Positions 7,924 through 15,825 of a DNA stretch of 38,469 nt are shown in pieces (within the stretch, counting starts at the first letter, position 1; each line of letters starts with the position of its first letter). Source of the stretch: Oscillospiraceae bacterium. Its GTDB lineage: Bacteria; Bacillota; Clostridia; Oscillospirales; Ruminococcaceae. The notes beneath the pieces are model-generated. The model had not been told where the DNA came from and did no database searches. It saw only the letters and a list, made by a program, of their open reading frames with translations. The stretch spans positions 1 through 38,469 of the forward strand of contig JAFRTG010000020.1 of NCBI GenBank assembly GCA_017427265.1, written 5' to 3'. The position numbers were made by a program, and so were the translations under genes.

Positions 7924-9267
7924 TCAATTCTGCAGATCCGTTGTTTCCGAGGAAACAAAATCGGTCATACCATAGGCTGCATCTTCTGCAACCGGACCGG
8001 TAAAATCAACAGGCGCAGTACTCTGAACTGCATTTGTCTCAGTAGACTGCGTTGCAGCCTCCCGATACTCAAAGGAAAACTTCGGAGACTTCAGTCCGAG
8101 CGTACCCCGCAGTGCATTGCCCCGCACGCGAACTTGCCCGCCGATCACGGCATTGGCTACATAGCCGCCGTCACCGTACTCAAGTTGAATCCATTCATAT
8201 GGGTTGCCTGTGAGTGTCACTCCATAAGCTGCCTCGAGCTTTGCTTTGAGCTCGCTTGCAGAAAAGATCTTGCTGCTGTTGTAATTCGGGTCAGATGACT
8301 CGTCATGGTTAACGGTGACGCTTCTCAGATACGGAAGATCTGCACAGAAAATATCTTTGCAGGAAGCAGTTGCACCGCCGCTGGATGCATAGAAGGAAGT
8401 CAGTGCCGGAGCGTTGTTATAATAAACAGCAACGCCGACAACGGATTTCACGGCATCCACAACTCTCTGAGACGGGTTCGGCTTGCAGATCATTCCGTTT
8501 CCGCCGCCGTTATAGAGGTAATAGGTATAGGCTGCAACAGCCTGTGCCTTGATTGCCTCAACGGAGAATTCTGAACCAATCTCATTGTTGCAAATCTGGG
8601 ACAAAATTGAGACAATCGTGTCGGTCTTGCCGCCGACTGTCATCAGCTGGGTTTCCGGCGCGCCTGTCTGAACAAGCGTTGTGCCGGGGTAATAAAGGTT
8701 TAAAATCTGTTCATACGACCAACCGTCGTACATGGCGTAGAAGTTAGCGCCGTTCTGGCTCATTCCGACGCCATGTCCGTATCCGGACGAATAAAAGATC
8801 ACGCTGTCAGGGTCTGCAATAACAGGCTGCTTGGCCGTGATTGCAGGTTCTGGAACTGTCGCAGCGGTTGTCGTAGTAATCGGTTCCTCACTATTTACAC
8901 TGTTACTTCTGATATCAGTTGTCGTTGCAGTGGTCGTCGTAAGCGGTTCGTCCGGCTCCGTGTACGCTGCCTCATAGCTGATCAGCGTCAGGCTCTTATC
9001 ATATTCATAAAGATCCGCCTTCCACCAATCGGCAACATCATACGCATTTGCACCTGCATTCAGGCTGCTCTGAGGGGCAACAGGTCCTGAAACGGCTTGT
9101 ACGTCCGTTTCATTCTCATAGTCGCCGGTCGTTGCGGCAAATACGGTATGGGCAGCTCGGGAGCGCAGCATGACGTCTCTGTCGCTCTGCATTGCACATG
9201 TACTGGTGAAACACAGAGACATGGATACCAGAATCGCCACGCGGTTTCTTCGCGTTCGAGCTTGCAT
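7924..9267 (-). CDS. Secreted SpoIID/LytB-domain protein with permuted domain order
   Basis: SpoIID-type enzymes are lytic transglycosylases acting on denuded peptidoglycan. Of the 447 residues, 1-46 look like a signal sequence and 110-140 are a Thr-rich linker. The conserved blocks are all present but rotated. The usual C-terminal block GYGHGVGMSQNGA (162-174) with ILNLYYPGT (188-196) comes first. Then come NNEIG (E229 at the catalytic Glu position), EAIKAQAVAAYTYYL (237-251), SFYASSGG (291-298) and, last, RGNALRGTLGLKSPKF (382-397), which normally precedes GHGVGMSQ. I chose the ATG at 9267 for its GGAGAG site. A 390-base untranslated region with a folded RNA precedes it. It could be a vegetative wall hydrolase or a sporulation enzyme. 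Confidence 0.85.
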   Translation of the reverse strand: MQARTRRNRVAILVSMSLCFTSTCAMQSDRDVMLRSRAAHTVFAATTGDYENETDVQAVSGPVAPQSSLNAGANAYDVADWWKADLYEYDKSLTLISYEAAYTEPDEPLTTTTATTTDIRSNSVNSEEPITTTTAATVPEPAITAKQPVIADPDSVIFYSSGYGHGVGMSQNGANFYAMYDGWSYEQILNLYYPGTTLVQTGAPETQLMTVGGKTDTIVSILSQICNNEIGSEFSVEAIKAQAVAAYTYYLYNGGGNGMICKPNPSQRVVDAVKSVVGVAVYYNNAPALTSFYASSGGATASCKDIFCADLPYLRSVTVNHDESSDPNYNSSKIFSASELKAKLEAAYGVTLTGNPYEWIQLEYGDGGYVANAVIGGQVRVRGNALRGTLGLKSPKFSFEYREAATQSTETNAVQSTAPVDFTGPVAEDAAYGMTDFVSSETTDLQN

Positions 9268-9442
9268 AGTTTCTCTCCAATATTTCAATCTCACCGGGTT
9301 GGCCCGGCTTTATTTCCCCGAGATTGCTGCGGGGATTTTGTCTAATCGTTTGTGTCCTCCCTTCGCCGAGGGTGAGCCCAATTCTCAGTCCTCGCGCGCA
9401 CCATACAGGAACGGTGCATTGTTCTGCGTCGCAGTGAATCTG

Positions 9443-9596
9443 CGTACATCTCTCTGCTTAGCTGCTTAATTTCATATTGCGGAGATGTGCGCCGCGGAGT
9501 ACCCGCGTTTGAGCATGGCTGTTCGCTCATGACTCATTACAATATGAAGCAGCGAAACCGAAAGAAAGCAGTCCGCACAAAGCGGAAACCAGTACG
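9443..9596 (-). ncRNA. Unassigned structured RNA in the leader of the SpoIID-domain gene
   Basis: The 391 bases between the sortase stop and the SpoIID-domain start hold no convincing gene. Read on the minus strand they form a nested set of helices: 9592-9596 with 9443-9447 (CGTAC), 9566-9571 with 9454-9459 (CTGCTT), 9547-9553 with 9461-9467 (GCTGCTT) and 9540-9546 with 9473-9479 (CATATTG). Enclosed are two hairpins, GAGC/GCTC (9511-9528) and CGCGG/CCGCG (9493-9507). A TCCGC/GCGGA hairpin sits at 9572-9586. Further hairpins follow towards the gene (GCACC/GGTGC near 9400, CCCCG/CGGGG at 9317-9335, CCGGG/CCCGG at 9293-9306). I could not match it to any riboswitch class I know, and no clear promoter was found. 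It could be a cis leader or a separate small RNA. Confidence 0.5.
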
Positions 9597-9658
9597 TTTA
9601 CCTCCTTGTCGTCCCATTTTCTCACGGCTTGATTTTTTGTAATCAATCAAAGCCTGAA

Positions 9659-11212
9659 TCACGATTTCGGTCCGTAGGGAACGAATTTACTGGGATCGTA
9701 ATTTTCAGGGTTGCCTGCATCATAGTAGGCAGTCGGGTACAACACATTGTCATTCAATGTGGCATTCTTTGTACCCTCATAAAGATCTTCGCCGGCACGA
9801 ACCTGACGGCACATGAGAATCAGCTTGGCATCTTTGACCAATCCATTGCACGTGTACAGCGACAGGATTGGATCTCCGTACTTCACATCAACATCATTGC
9901 AGATCAGTGTGCGTTTTTTTGCTTCGTTCACATAGTCATAGAACACTTCTTCAGTGGGGAATTCCAGCGTATTCCAGCAATCAAAAGCGTACTTAGAAGT
10001 GTAATCCTCGCCGTCAACGATAAAGATTGCAAAAATCTTGTACTTATAATGATTGTAGACCGATGAAAACTCCACGATCGGATGCTCGCTGTAGAAATAC
10101 GGATTGTTGATATAGTCGCGTAGGCTTCCGAACATTGTTCTGTTGTTCATGTTATGACCGTAAACGAAAATGTTTCCGGAATTGTCATAGACGCGGCGAT
10201 GGTCAACCGCCTCGTCAAAGTGGCACCGGTAGTCCATGAAGATACAGCCTGATTTGCTGGGCTCCTGTTTGAACGTCCGGTACAGGTAATACTCATTGGT
10301 ATTAACCTTGATATCCTGAGATTTTTTCTGGACAACGGGATAGCTGACGACGGTGCCGGGTATATTGATGTGACCGACGAAATCGGGATTGATCTTCAGC
10401 CAATCCGCGAGCTCGTTGTACTCAAGATACTCGAACTCCTGACCCATCTGCTGTTCGTCCTCCTGCTGTTCGTTCTGGAAAGAGCGGTTTTTCAGTGAAT
10501 CCTCGTAAAGTTTTTCCAGTTCTGCATACTCCTTCTTGGCCTTGTACCGGTCAATGTAGTAGCTGCTGATCAGAAATGTACAAACTCCGACAACAACGAG
10601 AGCCGTTGAAAAAACGATTTTCCGGACCGCCTCAAAGGGCGTATCTCCTTTCCATGGGAACACGTTTTTCAGAACATCAGTAAAAGTGGTTTTGCTTTTT
10701 TTCTTCGCACTCTTTTTCAGCTGCGGAGACTTCACTTCAGGCTCAGCATTATCCGCCGGCATCGTATATGCCCTCGGATTCCGCCGTTCCCTCGGCTCGG
10801 CCGCCGCCTTTGGCCTTGCATGGGGATGCGCAGCCGCCTCCCGCCTTGCATTCGCATGAGCGGATGCTTCCGAAGAACGCGGAGAATATTCGACACGCGG
10901 TTGTGAATGTGTATTGCTGTGACGTTTTTGTTCGACTTCATCTAAAATGGCCGCGATGTCGTCCCGATCCGTGCTATGCAGTCTGTCAATCCGGCGTTCC
11001 GCACTTTTCAGAACATCGTCCGCTGAAGGTTCTGCACGTCCAGCAGCGCCTTTCAGCATCGGTCGTCCCTCATAGGTGCTCCGCCTGACCGGCCGACCGG
11101 CATTCTGATTGCTCAGGGAGCCGTAACCGGGTTCCGTCTTTCTGCCCCATCCGTTTCCGGATGCTGCATCAGAGCGGTTGGGTTGTTCATAGGGGTTTCG
11201 CGGTTGATTCAT
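9659..11212 (-). CDS. Class B sortase with long cytoplasmic extension
   Basis: This transpeptidase cleaves a sorting signal and joins the protein to the cell wall. The catalytic domain is at the C-terminus: His353 in FVYGHNMNN, Cys455 in LSLYTCNG and Arg469 in ILMCRQVR, the sortase triad. FGSLRDYINNPYFYSEHP is typical of SrtB. One TM helix lies at about 198-220. About 195 residues ahead of it are basic, Ala/Arg/Pro-rich and probably disordered, so at 517 residues the protein is about twice the usual SrtB size. The ATG at 11212 has GGAGG upstream. No LPxTG- or NPxTN-type substrate is encoded in this window, so the target is unknown. It lies between pncC and the SpoIID-domain gene in one transcriptional direction. 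Confidence 0.92.
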   Translation of the reverse strand: MNQPRNPYEQPNRSDAASGNGWGRKTEPGYGSLSNQNAGRPVRRSTYEGRPMLKGAAGRAEPSADDVLKSAERRIDRLHSTDRDDIAAILDEVEQKRHSNTHSQPRVEYSPRSSEASAHANARREAAAHPHARPKAAAEPRERRNPRAYTMPADNAEPEVKSPQLKKSAKKKSKTTFTDVLKNVFPWKGDTPFEAVRKIVFSTALVVVGVCTFLISSYYIDRYKAKKEYAELEKLYEDSLKNRSFQNEQQEDEQQMGQEFEYLEYNELADWLKINPDFVGHINIPGTVVSYPVVQKKSQDIKVNTNEYYLYRTFKQEPSKSGCIFMDYRCHFDEAVDHRRVYDNSGNIFVYGHNMNNRTMFGSLRDYINNPYFYSEHPIVEFSSVYNHYKYKIFAIFIVDGEDYTSKYAFDCWNTLEFPTEEVFYDYVNEAKKRTLICNDVDVKYGDPILSLYTCNGLVKDAKLILMCRQVRAGEDLYEGTKNATLNDNVLYPTAYYDAGNPENYDPSKFVPYGPKS

Positions 11213-11323
11213 ATAAGAACGCCTCCATCATTTGCTTCCGTTCTGCATCGGGCAGTGCAGGAACAGCACATTCCTCAGCAGAACCTCTGCGCAGGTTCGC
11301 CGACCCGAGAGTCTGTACATCTC

Positions 11324-11821
11324 TCAGGCAAGCAGCAGTTGTTTCGCTAACTGAAACACGCATAACGCGGTCATGTGCCGGATACCGTCCCGGTCGAGCT
11401 CCGGAAATTCCGAGAGCCGCAGCAGGGTGGCAGCAATCCTGTTCTGAAAGGCAAAACCCGCATATACGGTTCCGACGGGAAGTTCCGACGAACCGCCTCC
11501 GGGTCCGGCCAGACCGGTCACTGTCAAACACAGATCCGCACCGGAAAGGTGCTGCAGGCCCTCCGCCATGGCATATGCTGTCTGGCGGCTGACTGCTCCG
11601 TATTCGGCAAGAATACCGGACGGGACATGAAGCAAGTGTTGCTTCATCCGATCAGAGTAGGTGCAGACTCCAAGCTCAATCACCTGTGATGCGCCTGACA
11701 CTGATGTAATACGTTCAGAGAGCAGACCGCCTGTCAGACTTTCGCCTGTTGCTACAGTAAGCCTATTCTCCATTAGATATTGTACTACATCATATACGGT
11801 CTTGTCAAGGTCGCCGCACAT
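11324..11821 (-). CDS. CinA C-terminal/PncC-type nicotinamide-nucleotide amidase
   Basis: PncC enzymes hydrolyse NMN to nicotinate mononucleotide in NAD recycling. Family blocks are ATGESLTGGLLSERIT near the N-terminus, VCTYSDRMKQHLL in the middle and CLTVTGLAGPGGGS followed by PVGTVYAGFA. The N-terminal MoCF-like domain of full CinA is absent, so this is the stand-alone form. The frame stays open to a GTG at 11890, but the extra residues do not look like the family, so I chose the ATG at 11821 (165 aa). No start has a clear ribosome site, which leaves the N-terminus uncertain. It lies about 105 bases behind thiI and 111 bases ahead of the sortase gene. Confidence 0.82.
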   Translation of the reverse strand: MCGDLDKTVYDVVQYLMENRLTVATGESLTGGLLSERITSVSGASQVIELGVCTYSDRMKQHLLHVPSGILAEYGAVSRQTAYAMAEGLQHLSGADLCLTVTGLAGPGGGSSELPVGTVYAGFAFQNRIAATLLRLSEFPELDRDGIRHMTALCVFQLAKQLLLA

Positions 11822-11926
11822 GATTTCGGAGTTTCTGCCAAATTCCGGCTTTATAATCTGTTCAATATTCACATTTATCACCAATATCACATTTTACGCA
11901 GTATTCACTGTGATTTTCTCAGCAGC

Positions 11927-13138
11927 TCAGAGCATCTGCGATTCGGAAATATACTGTGCAAACACCTTTTTCTGTGCGCCGGCGATCGCTTTTTCCACAA
12001 GCGGGGCAAAATCGACCTCTGCCTGTGCTGCGGCGATATCTTCAAGATCCGGCCGCAGCTTCGGATGCCGCGGTGTAAAGACGGTGCAGCAGTCCTCATA
12101 GGGCTGAATCGAAATATCGTAGGTATCAATTTTTCTGGAAATGTCAATGATCTCGGTTTTGTCCATACCGATCAGCGGACGGAGCACCGGCATCGTTGCG
12201 ACCGCATCCGTGCAGGCCAGTGCCGGGAGCGTCTGACTGGCGACCTGACCGAGACTCTCGCCTGTGACGATTGCACCGCAGTCCTCCTGCAGTGCGAGCT
12301 TGCACGCGATCTCCATCATCAGACGGCGCATCAGAATCGTGAAGAATTCTTCCGGGCAGTTCCGCTGCAGCTCCTCCTGAATCTCCGTAAACGGCACGCA
12401 GTAGAAAGCCATGCTGCCGCACCACGGCGTCAGCTTTTCGCAGAGCTGTTCAACCTTGAGCAGCGCGCGCTCAGAGGTGTAGGGCGGGCTTGCGAAGTGG
12501 CACGCGGTAATCCGCAGGCCGCGCTTTGCCATCATATAGGCAGCGACCGGGCTGTCGATGCCGCCGGAGAGCAGCAGCATGGCGTTGCCGGATGTTCCGA
12601 CCGGCAGACCGCCTGCGCCCTTTTCCCTTGCGGCGTGAACATATGCATTCGTATCGCGGATCTCGACCGTGACTGTGATATCCGGATTCGTGACATTGAC
12701 TTTCAAATGCGGATAATGGGACAGCAGAATGCCGCCGAGCTCCGCACAGATCTGCGGCGACTTCATCGGGAAGGTCTTGTCCGCACGCTTTGCCTCAACC
12801 TTAAAGGTCTTTGCGCCGGTCAGCGCTTCCTCAAGATACGGCACAGCCTTCGCGGAAATATCTGCAAATGCCTTTTCGCAGGTCAGCGCACGGCTGAGCG
12901 CTGCAATCCCGAACACCTTTTTCAGACGCGGCATCGCGGCGGCGAGCAGCTCGTCCGCTTCCGTATCCGATTTCGTTTCCGGAATCACGTAGATCGTGGA
13001 CTGCGCCTTGGAATAAGAAAACTTGCCGAGCTTTTTCAGCCGGTAGCGGATATTCCGCAGCAGCACATCCTCGAATGTTCCGCGGTTCAGACCCTTCAGC
13101 GCCATTTCGCCGTATTTGACCAGAATGATTTCTCTCAT
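11927..13138 (-). CDS. thiI: tRNA 4-thiouridine synthetase ThiI
   Basis: ThiI adenylates U8 of tRNA and transfers sulfur to it. It can also feed thiazole synthesis. An N-terminal ferredoxin-like/THUMP region (residues 1-170) is followed by the PP-loop SGGIDSPVA (191-199) and the AANH ATPase domain with TGESLGQVASQT. The short form of 403 residues has no C-terminal rhodanese domain, as in most Firmicutes. It therefore needs persulfide from a NifS-type partner, and one is encoded three genes upstream on the same strand. ATG at 13138 with AAGGAG. Confidence 0.95.
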   Translation of the reverse strand: MREIILVKYGEMALKGLNRGTFEDVLLRNIRYRLKKLGKFSYSKAQSTIYVIPETKSDTEADELLAAAMPRLKKVFGIAALSRALTCEKAFADISAKAVPYLEEALTGAKTFKVEAKRADKTFPMKSPQICAELGGILLSHYPHLKVNVTNPDITVTVEIRDTNAYVHAAREKGAGGLPVGTSGNAMLLLSGGIDSPVAAYMMAKRGLRITACHFASPPYTSERALLKVEQLCEKLTPWCGSMAFYCVPFTEIQEELQRNCPEEFFTILMRRLMMEIACKLALQEDCGAIVTGESLGQVASQTLPALACTDAVATMPVLRPLIGMDKTEIIDISRKIDTYDISIQPYEDCCTVFTPRHPKLRPDLEDIAAAQAEVDFAPLVEKAIAGAQKKVFAQYISESQML

Positions 13139-13159
13139 CGCAAACTCCTTAATATTGTT

Positions 13160-13615
13160 TTATGATTTATAGTATGACTCAGTCAGATTCAGACTCATGA
13201 AAATCATGTTCTCAGCCTGACGGAATCCGTTTTTCAGATAGAATTTTTCACTTGGCAGACCCTTGGATGTATTCAGCACGATGTTGACAGTGCCGCTCCG
13301 CTTCTGATCTGCCGCAATAAACGTAAGCATTTCGCTGCCGGTTCCCCTGCCCTGCCGTTCCGGGCGGATGCAGAATTCGTCAATCATGTATTCCCGTCCG
13401 AAAAGATAGGTGACATTCCGGCCAGCGGCAAATCCGATGATTTCGCCGTTTTCTTCATATACATATCCGACGGAAAGCGGCGAACACATCAGCTCTGAAA
13501 TACGTGTTTCCGCAAGTGAATCCGTCCAGTTTTCATTCCACGGCTCTGCTGAAAACGCAGCGCAGAATACTGCGGCACATGCAGTCAGATCCGCCTGTTC
13601 ATATCTTCTTATCAT
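13160..13615 (-). CDS. GNAT-family N-acetyltransferase
   Basis: The 151-residue protein begins MIRRYEQADL and shows the GNAT acetyl-CoA motif A as EFCIRPERQGRGTGSEML, with motif B FYLKNGFRQAE. The substrate is unknown. The start overlaps the stop of the upstream gene as ATGA and has only a weak ribosome site of its own, so translation is probably coupled. An earlier in-frame start at 13651 lies inside the upstream gene and was rejected. It is followed 21 bases later by thiI. Confidence 0.86.
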   Translation of the reverse strand: MIRRYEQADLTACAAVFCAAFSAEPWNENWTDSLAETRISELMCSPLSVGYVYEENGEIIGFAAGRNVTYLFGREYMIDEFCIRPERQGRGTGSEMLTFIAADQKRSGTVNIVLNTSKGLPSEKFYLKNGFRQAENMIFMSLNLTESYYKS

Positions 13616-14109
13616 GATATACACCACATCAAAATTGTAACTGCCAGCCAAACGAAAAACAGAAGTGTCAGAAGAATCAGAGTGATCCAGCCGCCCCGAA
13701 CCTGCCGCGGCGGACCGGAAACCTCCGGCGCCGCATAGCGCGGATTGGCAAAGTAAAACACATGCGGGCGCGCCTTTTCATAGCGGATCCGGACGGCCTC
13801 GCCCTGCTGAAGCTCCGGCGCAAACTGTTCCAGCTGCCACCGGATCGGGCGTGTCGGCAGCTGAGCAGCCACTTTTTTGCCCGCTTCATTCTGATACTGA
13901 ACCGTGATTTGTGCACGCTGCTTCTCCCGCGCCTGAAAAAGCGTCCGCTGATAAACAACAGCCGCGATTACCGCATCTGTTTCGACTGTCTCACCGAGCT
14001 TGCGCGGATGCTTTTCGCGCCATTTGATATGCCATGCTTCACTGAGCACGCCGCAGGCCAGCACAATCCGCAGGATATCAAGGATGACTTCTGTCGTTTT
14101 GTTTTTCAT
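13612..14109 (-). CDS. Two-TM protein of unknown function (DUF3592-like)
   Basis: The 165 residues have a hydrophobic N-terminal stretch (about 8-24) and a strong C-terminal TM segment (about 141-162). Between them is a soluble segment with QITVQYQNEAGKKV and GEAVRIRYEKARPH, the pattern of DUF3592 proteins. The family's function is unknown. It lies 18 bases behind the cysteine desulfurase gene and is coupled by overlap to the acetyltransferase gene. ATG with GGGAG. Confidence 0.75.
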   Translation of the reverse strand: MKNKTTEVILDILRIVLACGVLSEAWHIKWREKHPRKLGETVETDAVIAAVVYQRTLFQAREKQRAQITVQYQNEAGKKVAAQLPTRPIRWQLEQFAPELQQGEAVRIRYEKARPHVFYFANPRYAAPEVSGPPRQVRGGWITLILLTLLFFVWLAVTILMWCIS

Positions 14110-14127
14110 AGCTGTTCTCCCGCTGCA

Positions 14128-15264
14128 TCAGCGCTTCCGGACAAGCCGCTCCCTTGCCTCCCGCAGTGCCTCACAGAGTGCGGTAATGTCTTCCGGCTTG
14201 TTCTCGGAACAGAAGCTCACGCGGAGCGTGCTGTCTGCAAGATCGGGATGAATGCCGAAGGATTCGAGCACACCGCTCTGCTTGCCCTTTGAACAGGCAG
14301 AACCGCTGGAGACATAAATGCCTTTCTCCGAAAGGAAATGCAGCATGGTTTCAGATTTCCGTCCCTTTACGGAAAAGCTCAGGATATACGGTGAGCCGTT
14401 ATCCGGCGAGTTGATTGTCACATCGTCAAATGCGGACAGCTGCCGGATGCATTCTGCGCGAAGCCCGGTGACATATTCCGCACGCTGCGCAATCGTCCCG
14501 CGCAGTGCACCGACTGCCGCACCGAATCCCGCAATCAACGGAACCGACTCCGTGCCCGGACGCAGACCGCCCTCCTGTTCGCCGCCCTTCATCAGATTGG
14601 CAAGACGCACACCCTTCTTACGGTAAAGCGCACCGATTCCTTTGCAGGCGTGAACCTTATGTCCGCTGACCGTCACAAGGTCAGCAAACAGCTTTTCCGG
14701 ACTGACCGGATATTTCATAAAGCCCTGCACCGCATCGCAGTGCGTGATGACATCCGGATGCTCCCGCTTGATCTGCGCAAACGCCTTCTGAACCGGCATG
14801 ACATGTCCGGTCTCGTTGTTGACCAGCATCATCGTGACGAGACAGGTATCATCATTGACAGCGGCTGCAAATGCAGCAGGATCCATAACACCGTCTGCGC
14901 CCGGTTCAATCCGGATGACTTCATAACCTTCCGCTTCGAGCAGTTCGCATGCACCGCGTACCGAGGCATGCTCAACCGCCGAAGTCACAATACGGCGCTT
15001 CCGTCTGCCGTAGGCATGGGCAGCACCGAGAATCGCAATGTGATTGCTTTCCGTTGCGCCGGATGTAAAAATAACCGTCCCCGGCTCACAGCCGAATACT
15101 GCTGCAATCTGTTTGCGTGCGCCTTCGACAATCAGCTGCGCATCCAGCCCGAAGCTGTGCAGCGATGAAGGATTGCCGTAATGCGTCCGCAGCATATCGG
15201 TCATAGCGGAGATACATGCCTCGCCCGGACATGTGGTCGCCGCGGAATCAAGATAAATTGCCAT
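14128..15264 (-). CDS. Cysteine desulfurase (NifS/IscS type)
   Basis: This PLP enzyme converts cysteine to alanine and carries a persulfide for tRNA thiolation or Fe-S assembly. Visible are YLDSAATTCP at the N-terminus, the PLP-phosphate region TSGATESNHIA (68-78), EHAS with His99, DAVQG, the PLP lysine K203 in SGHKVHACKG and the persulfide Cys324 in SSGSACSKG. With 378 residues it fits the NifZ/IscS group. No iscU- or sufU-like scaffold is adjacent. thiI three genes downstream is the likely sulfur acceptor partner, as known for NifZ-ThiI pairs. The ATG at 15264 has no close ribosome site; a three-codon frame (15266-15277) lies just ahead, behind AAAGGGAG. Confidence 0.95.
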   Translation of the reverse strand: MAIYLDSAATTCPGEACISAMTDMLRTHYGNPSSLHSFGLDAQLIVEGARKQIAAVFGCEPGTVIFTSGATESNHIAILGAAHAYGRRKRRIVTSAVEHASVRGACELLEAEGYEVIRIEPGADGVMDPAAFAAAVNDDTCLVTMMLVNNETGHVMPVQKAFAQIKREHPDVITHCDAVQGFMKYPVSPEKLFADLVTVSGHKVHACKGIGALYRKKGVRLANLMKGGEQEGGLRPGTESVPLIAGFGAAVGALRGTIAQRAEYVTGLRAECIRQLSAFDDVTINSPDNGSPYILSFSVKGRKSETMLHFLSEKGIYVSSGSACSKGKQSGVLESFGIHPDLADSTLRVSFCSENKPEDITALCEALREARERLVRKR

Positions 15265-15305
15265 TTCAGTAATCCATACGCTCCCTTTATAACTGTAGTC
15301 TTTTT

Positions 15306-15334
15306 ATTATAACACATTTTTCCGAAAAAAGCAA
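15306..15334 (-). promoter_or_regulatory. Promoter of the nifS-thiI unit
   Basis: On the minus strand TTGCTT (15329-15334), 17 bases, then TATAAT (15306-15311). It lies 42 bases upstream of the desulfurase start. It diverges from the tRNA promoter at 15414, and the A/T-rich stretch between them holds no gene. Confidence 0.75.
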
Positions 15335-15413
15335 AAAAACTTTTTGAATTCTTTCCGAAAACATTATGAAGAATATGAAGAAAAAATTTTTTCGGGAAAT
15401 TTGAAAAAAGGGG

Positions 15414-15442
15414 TTGACAAATCGTTCCGAATGTGCTATAAT
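15414..15442 (+). promoter_or_regulatory. Promoter of the tRNA-Leu/tRNA-Gly pair
   Basis: TTGACA (15414-15419), 17 bases, TATAAT (15437-15442): a perfect consensus promoter 32 bases ahead of tRNA-Leu. Confidence 0.93.
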
Positions 15443-15474
15443 AACAAAGTCGCAGGAAAACAGCGGCAGGAAAT

Positions 15475-15558
15475 GCGGATATGGCGGAATTGGCAGACGC
15501 GCATGGTTCAGGTCCATGTGATAGCAATATCATGGAGGTTCAAGTCCTCTTATCCGCA
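15475..15558 (+). tRNA. tRNA-Leu (CAG)
   Basis: An 84-nt class II tRNA. The acceptor strands GCGGATA and TATCCGC pair fully and the discriminator is A. The anticodon loop TTCAGGT gives CAG. It has a long variable arm (TGATAGCAATATCA) and a T-arm GGTTCAAGTCC. CCA is not encoded. Confidence 0.96.
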
Positions 15559-15561
15559 TCC

Positions 15562-15591
15562 GAAACCCTCATACAGCTGTATGAGGGTTTC
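15562..15591 (+). terminator. Perfect 30-base palindrome between two tRNAs
   Basis: GAAACCCTCATACAG is followed directly by its exact complement, and then by TTGTTT. It resembles an intrinsic terminator with almost no loop, yet tRNA-Gly starts seven bases later. It may be a processing or attenuation element between the two tRNAs. Confidence 0.6.
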
Positions 15592-15597
15592 TTGTTT

Positions 15598-15668
15598 GCA
15601 GGTGTAGTTTAATGGTAAAACATCAGCTTCCCAAGCTGAGGTCGGGGGTTCGATTCCCCTCACCTGCT
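15598..15668 (+). tRNA. tRNA-Gly (CCC)
   Basis: A 71-nt cloverleaf. The acceptor strands GCAGGTG and CACCTGC pair perfectly and the discriminator is T. The anticodon loop TTCCCAA gives CCC, and the T-arm is GGGGTTCGATTCCCC. Prophage genes start right behind it, so it is the probable integration target and is kept intact by the phage end. Confidence 0.95.
15644..15668. other. Probable attL (3' end of tRNA-Gly)
   Basis: Host genes end and phage genes begin at the 3' end of tRNA-Gly, the classical target of tyrosine integrases. The core repeat should lie within the T-arm and acceptor strand. The matching attR and the integrase are outside the window, so the exact core cannot be set. This is inference from position. 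Confidence 0.5.
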
Positions 15669-15681
15669 TATATGTAAGATG

Positions 15682-15721
15682 TCGCATTTACGTGTTTTTA
15701 ACGTAGGTGCGATTCTTTTTT
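15682..15721 (+). terminator. Terminator of the tRNA pair
   Basis: TCGCATTTACGT (15682-15693) pairs with ACGTAGGTGCGA (15701-15712), with two G-U pairs, and is followed by a T-rich run. It lies 14 bases behind tRNA-Gly. Confidence 0.82.
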
Positions 15722-15805
15722 GTGTTGCATCGTGTTGCATTTTTAGGCTATTTTCATGTCAAAAATGGGCTTTTCCGAGCACCATGCAACACGAAATGCA
15801 ACACG
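15722..15805. repeat. Paired GTGTTGCAT repeats, direct and inverted
   Basis: GTGTTGCAT occurs twice in tandem (15722-15730 and 15732-15740). Its complement ATGCAACAC occurs twice in tandem (15784-15792 and 15796-15804). The four copies frame a 43-base A/T-rich centre. They could be arm-type integrase sites next to attL, an operator for the gene at 15826, or one large hairpin. Confidence 0.7.
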
Positions 15806-15825
15806 GAATCGAGAGGAGTTTTTCC

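Noticed and set aside
9342-9530. 62-codon minus-strand frame in the SpoIID leader
   Set aside because: Arg/Ser-rich product without a ribosome site; it lies across the RNA helices.
9300-9600. c-di-AMP (ydaO), cobalamin, T-box, SRP or 6S RNA in the SpoIID leader
   Set aside because: I compared the leader with the conserved core motifs of these classes from memory and found only loose resemblance (a CAGCTAA stretch). No class could be supported.
9444-11325. The 11-mer GTACATCTCTC occurs at 9444-9454 and 11315-11325
   Set aside because: Two copies of an 11-base word in 2 kb of similar composition is weak evidence, and the flanks do not match.
11780-13165. Plus-strand open frame of 461 codons
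   Set aside because: Antisense to thiI, no start signals, composition of a shadow frame.
15679-15825. N-terminal extension of the plus-strand phage gene up to 15679
   Set aside because: The extension crosses the tRNA terminator and the repeats. A clear GAGGAG site supports the start at 15826.
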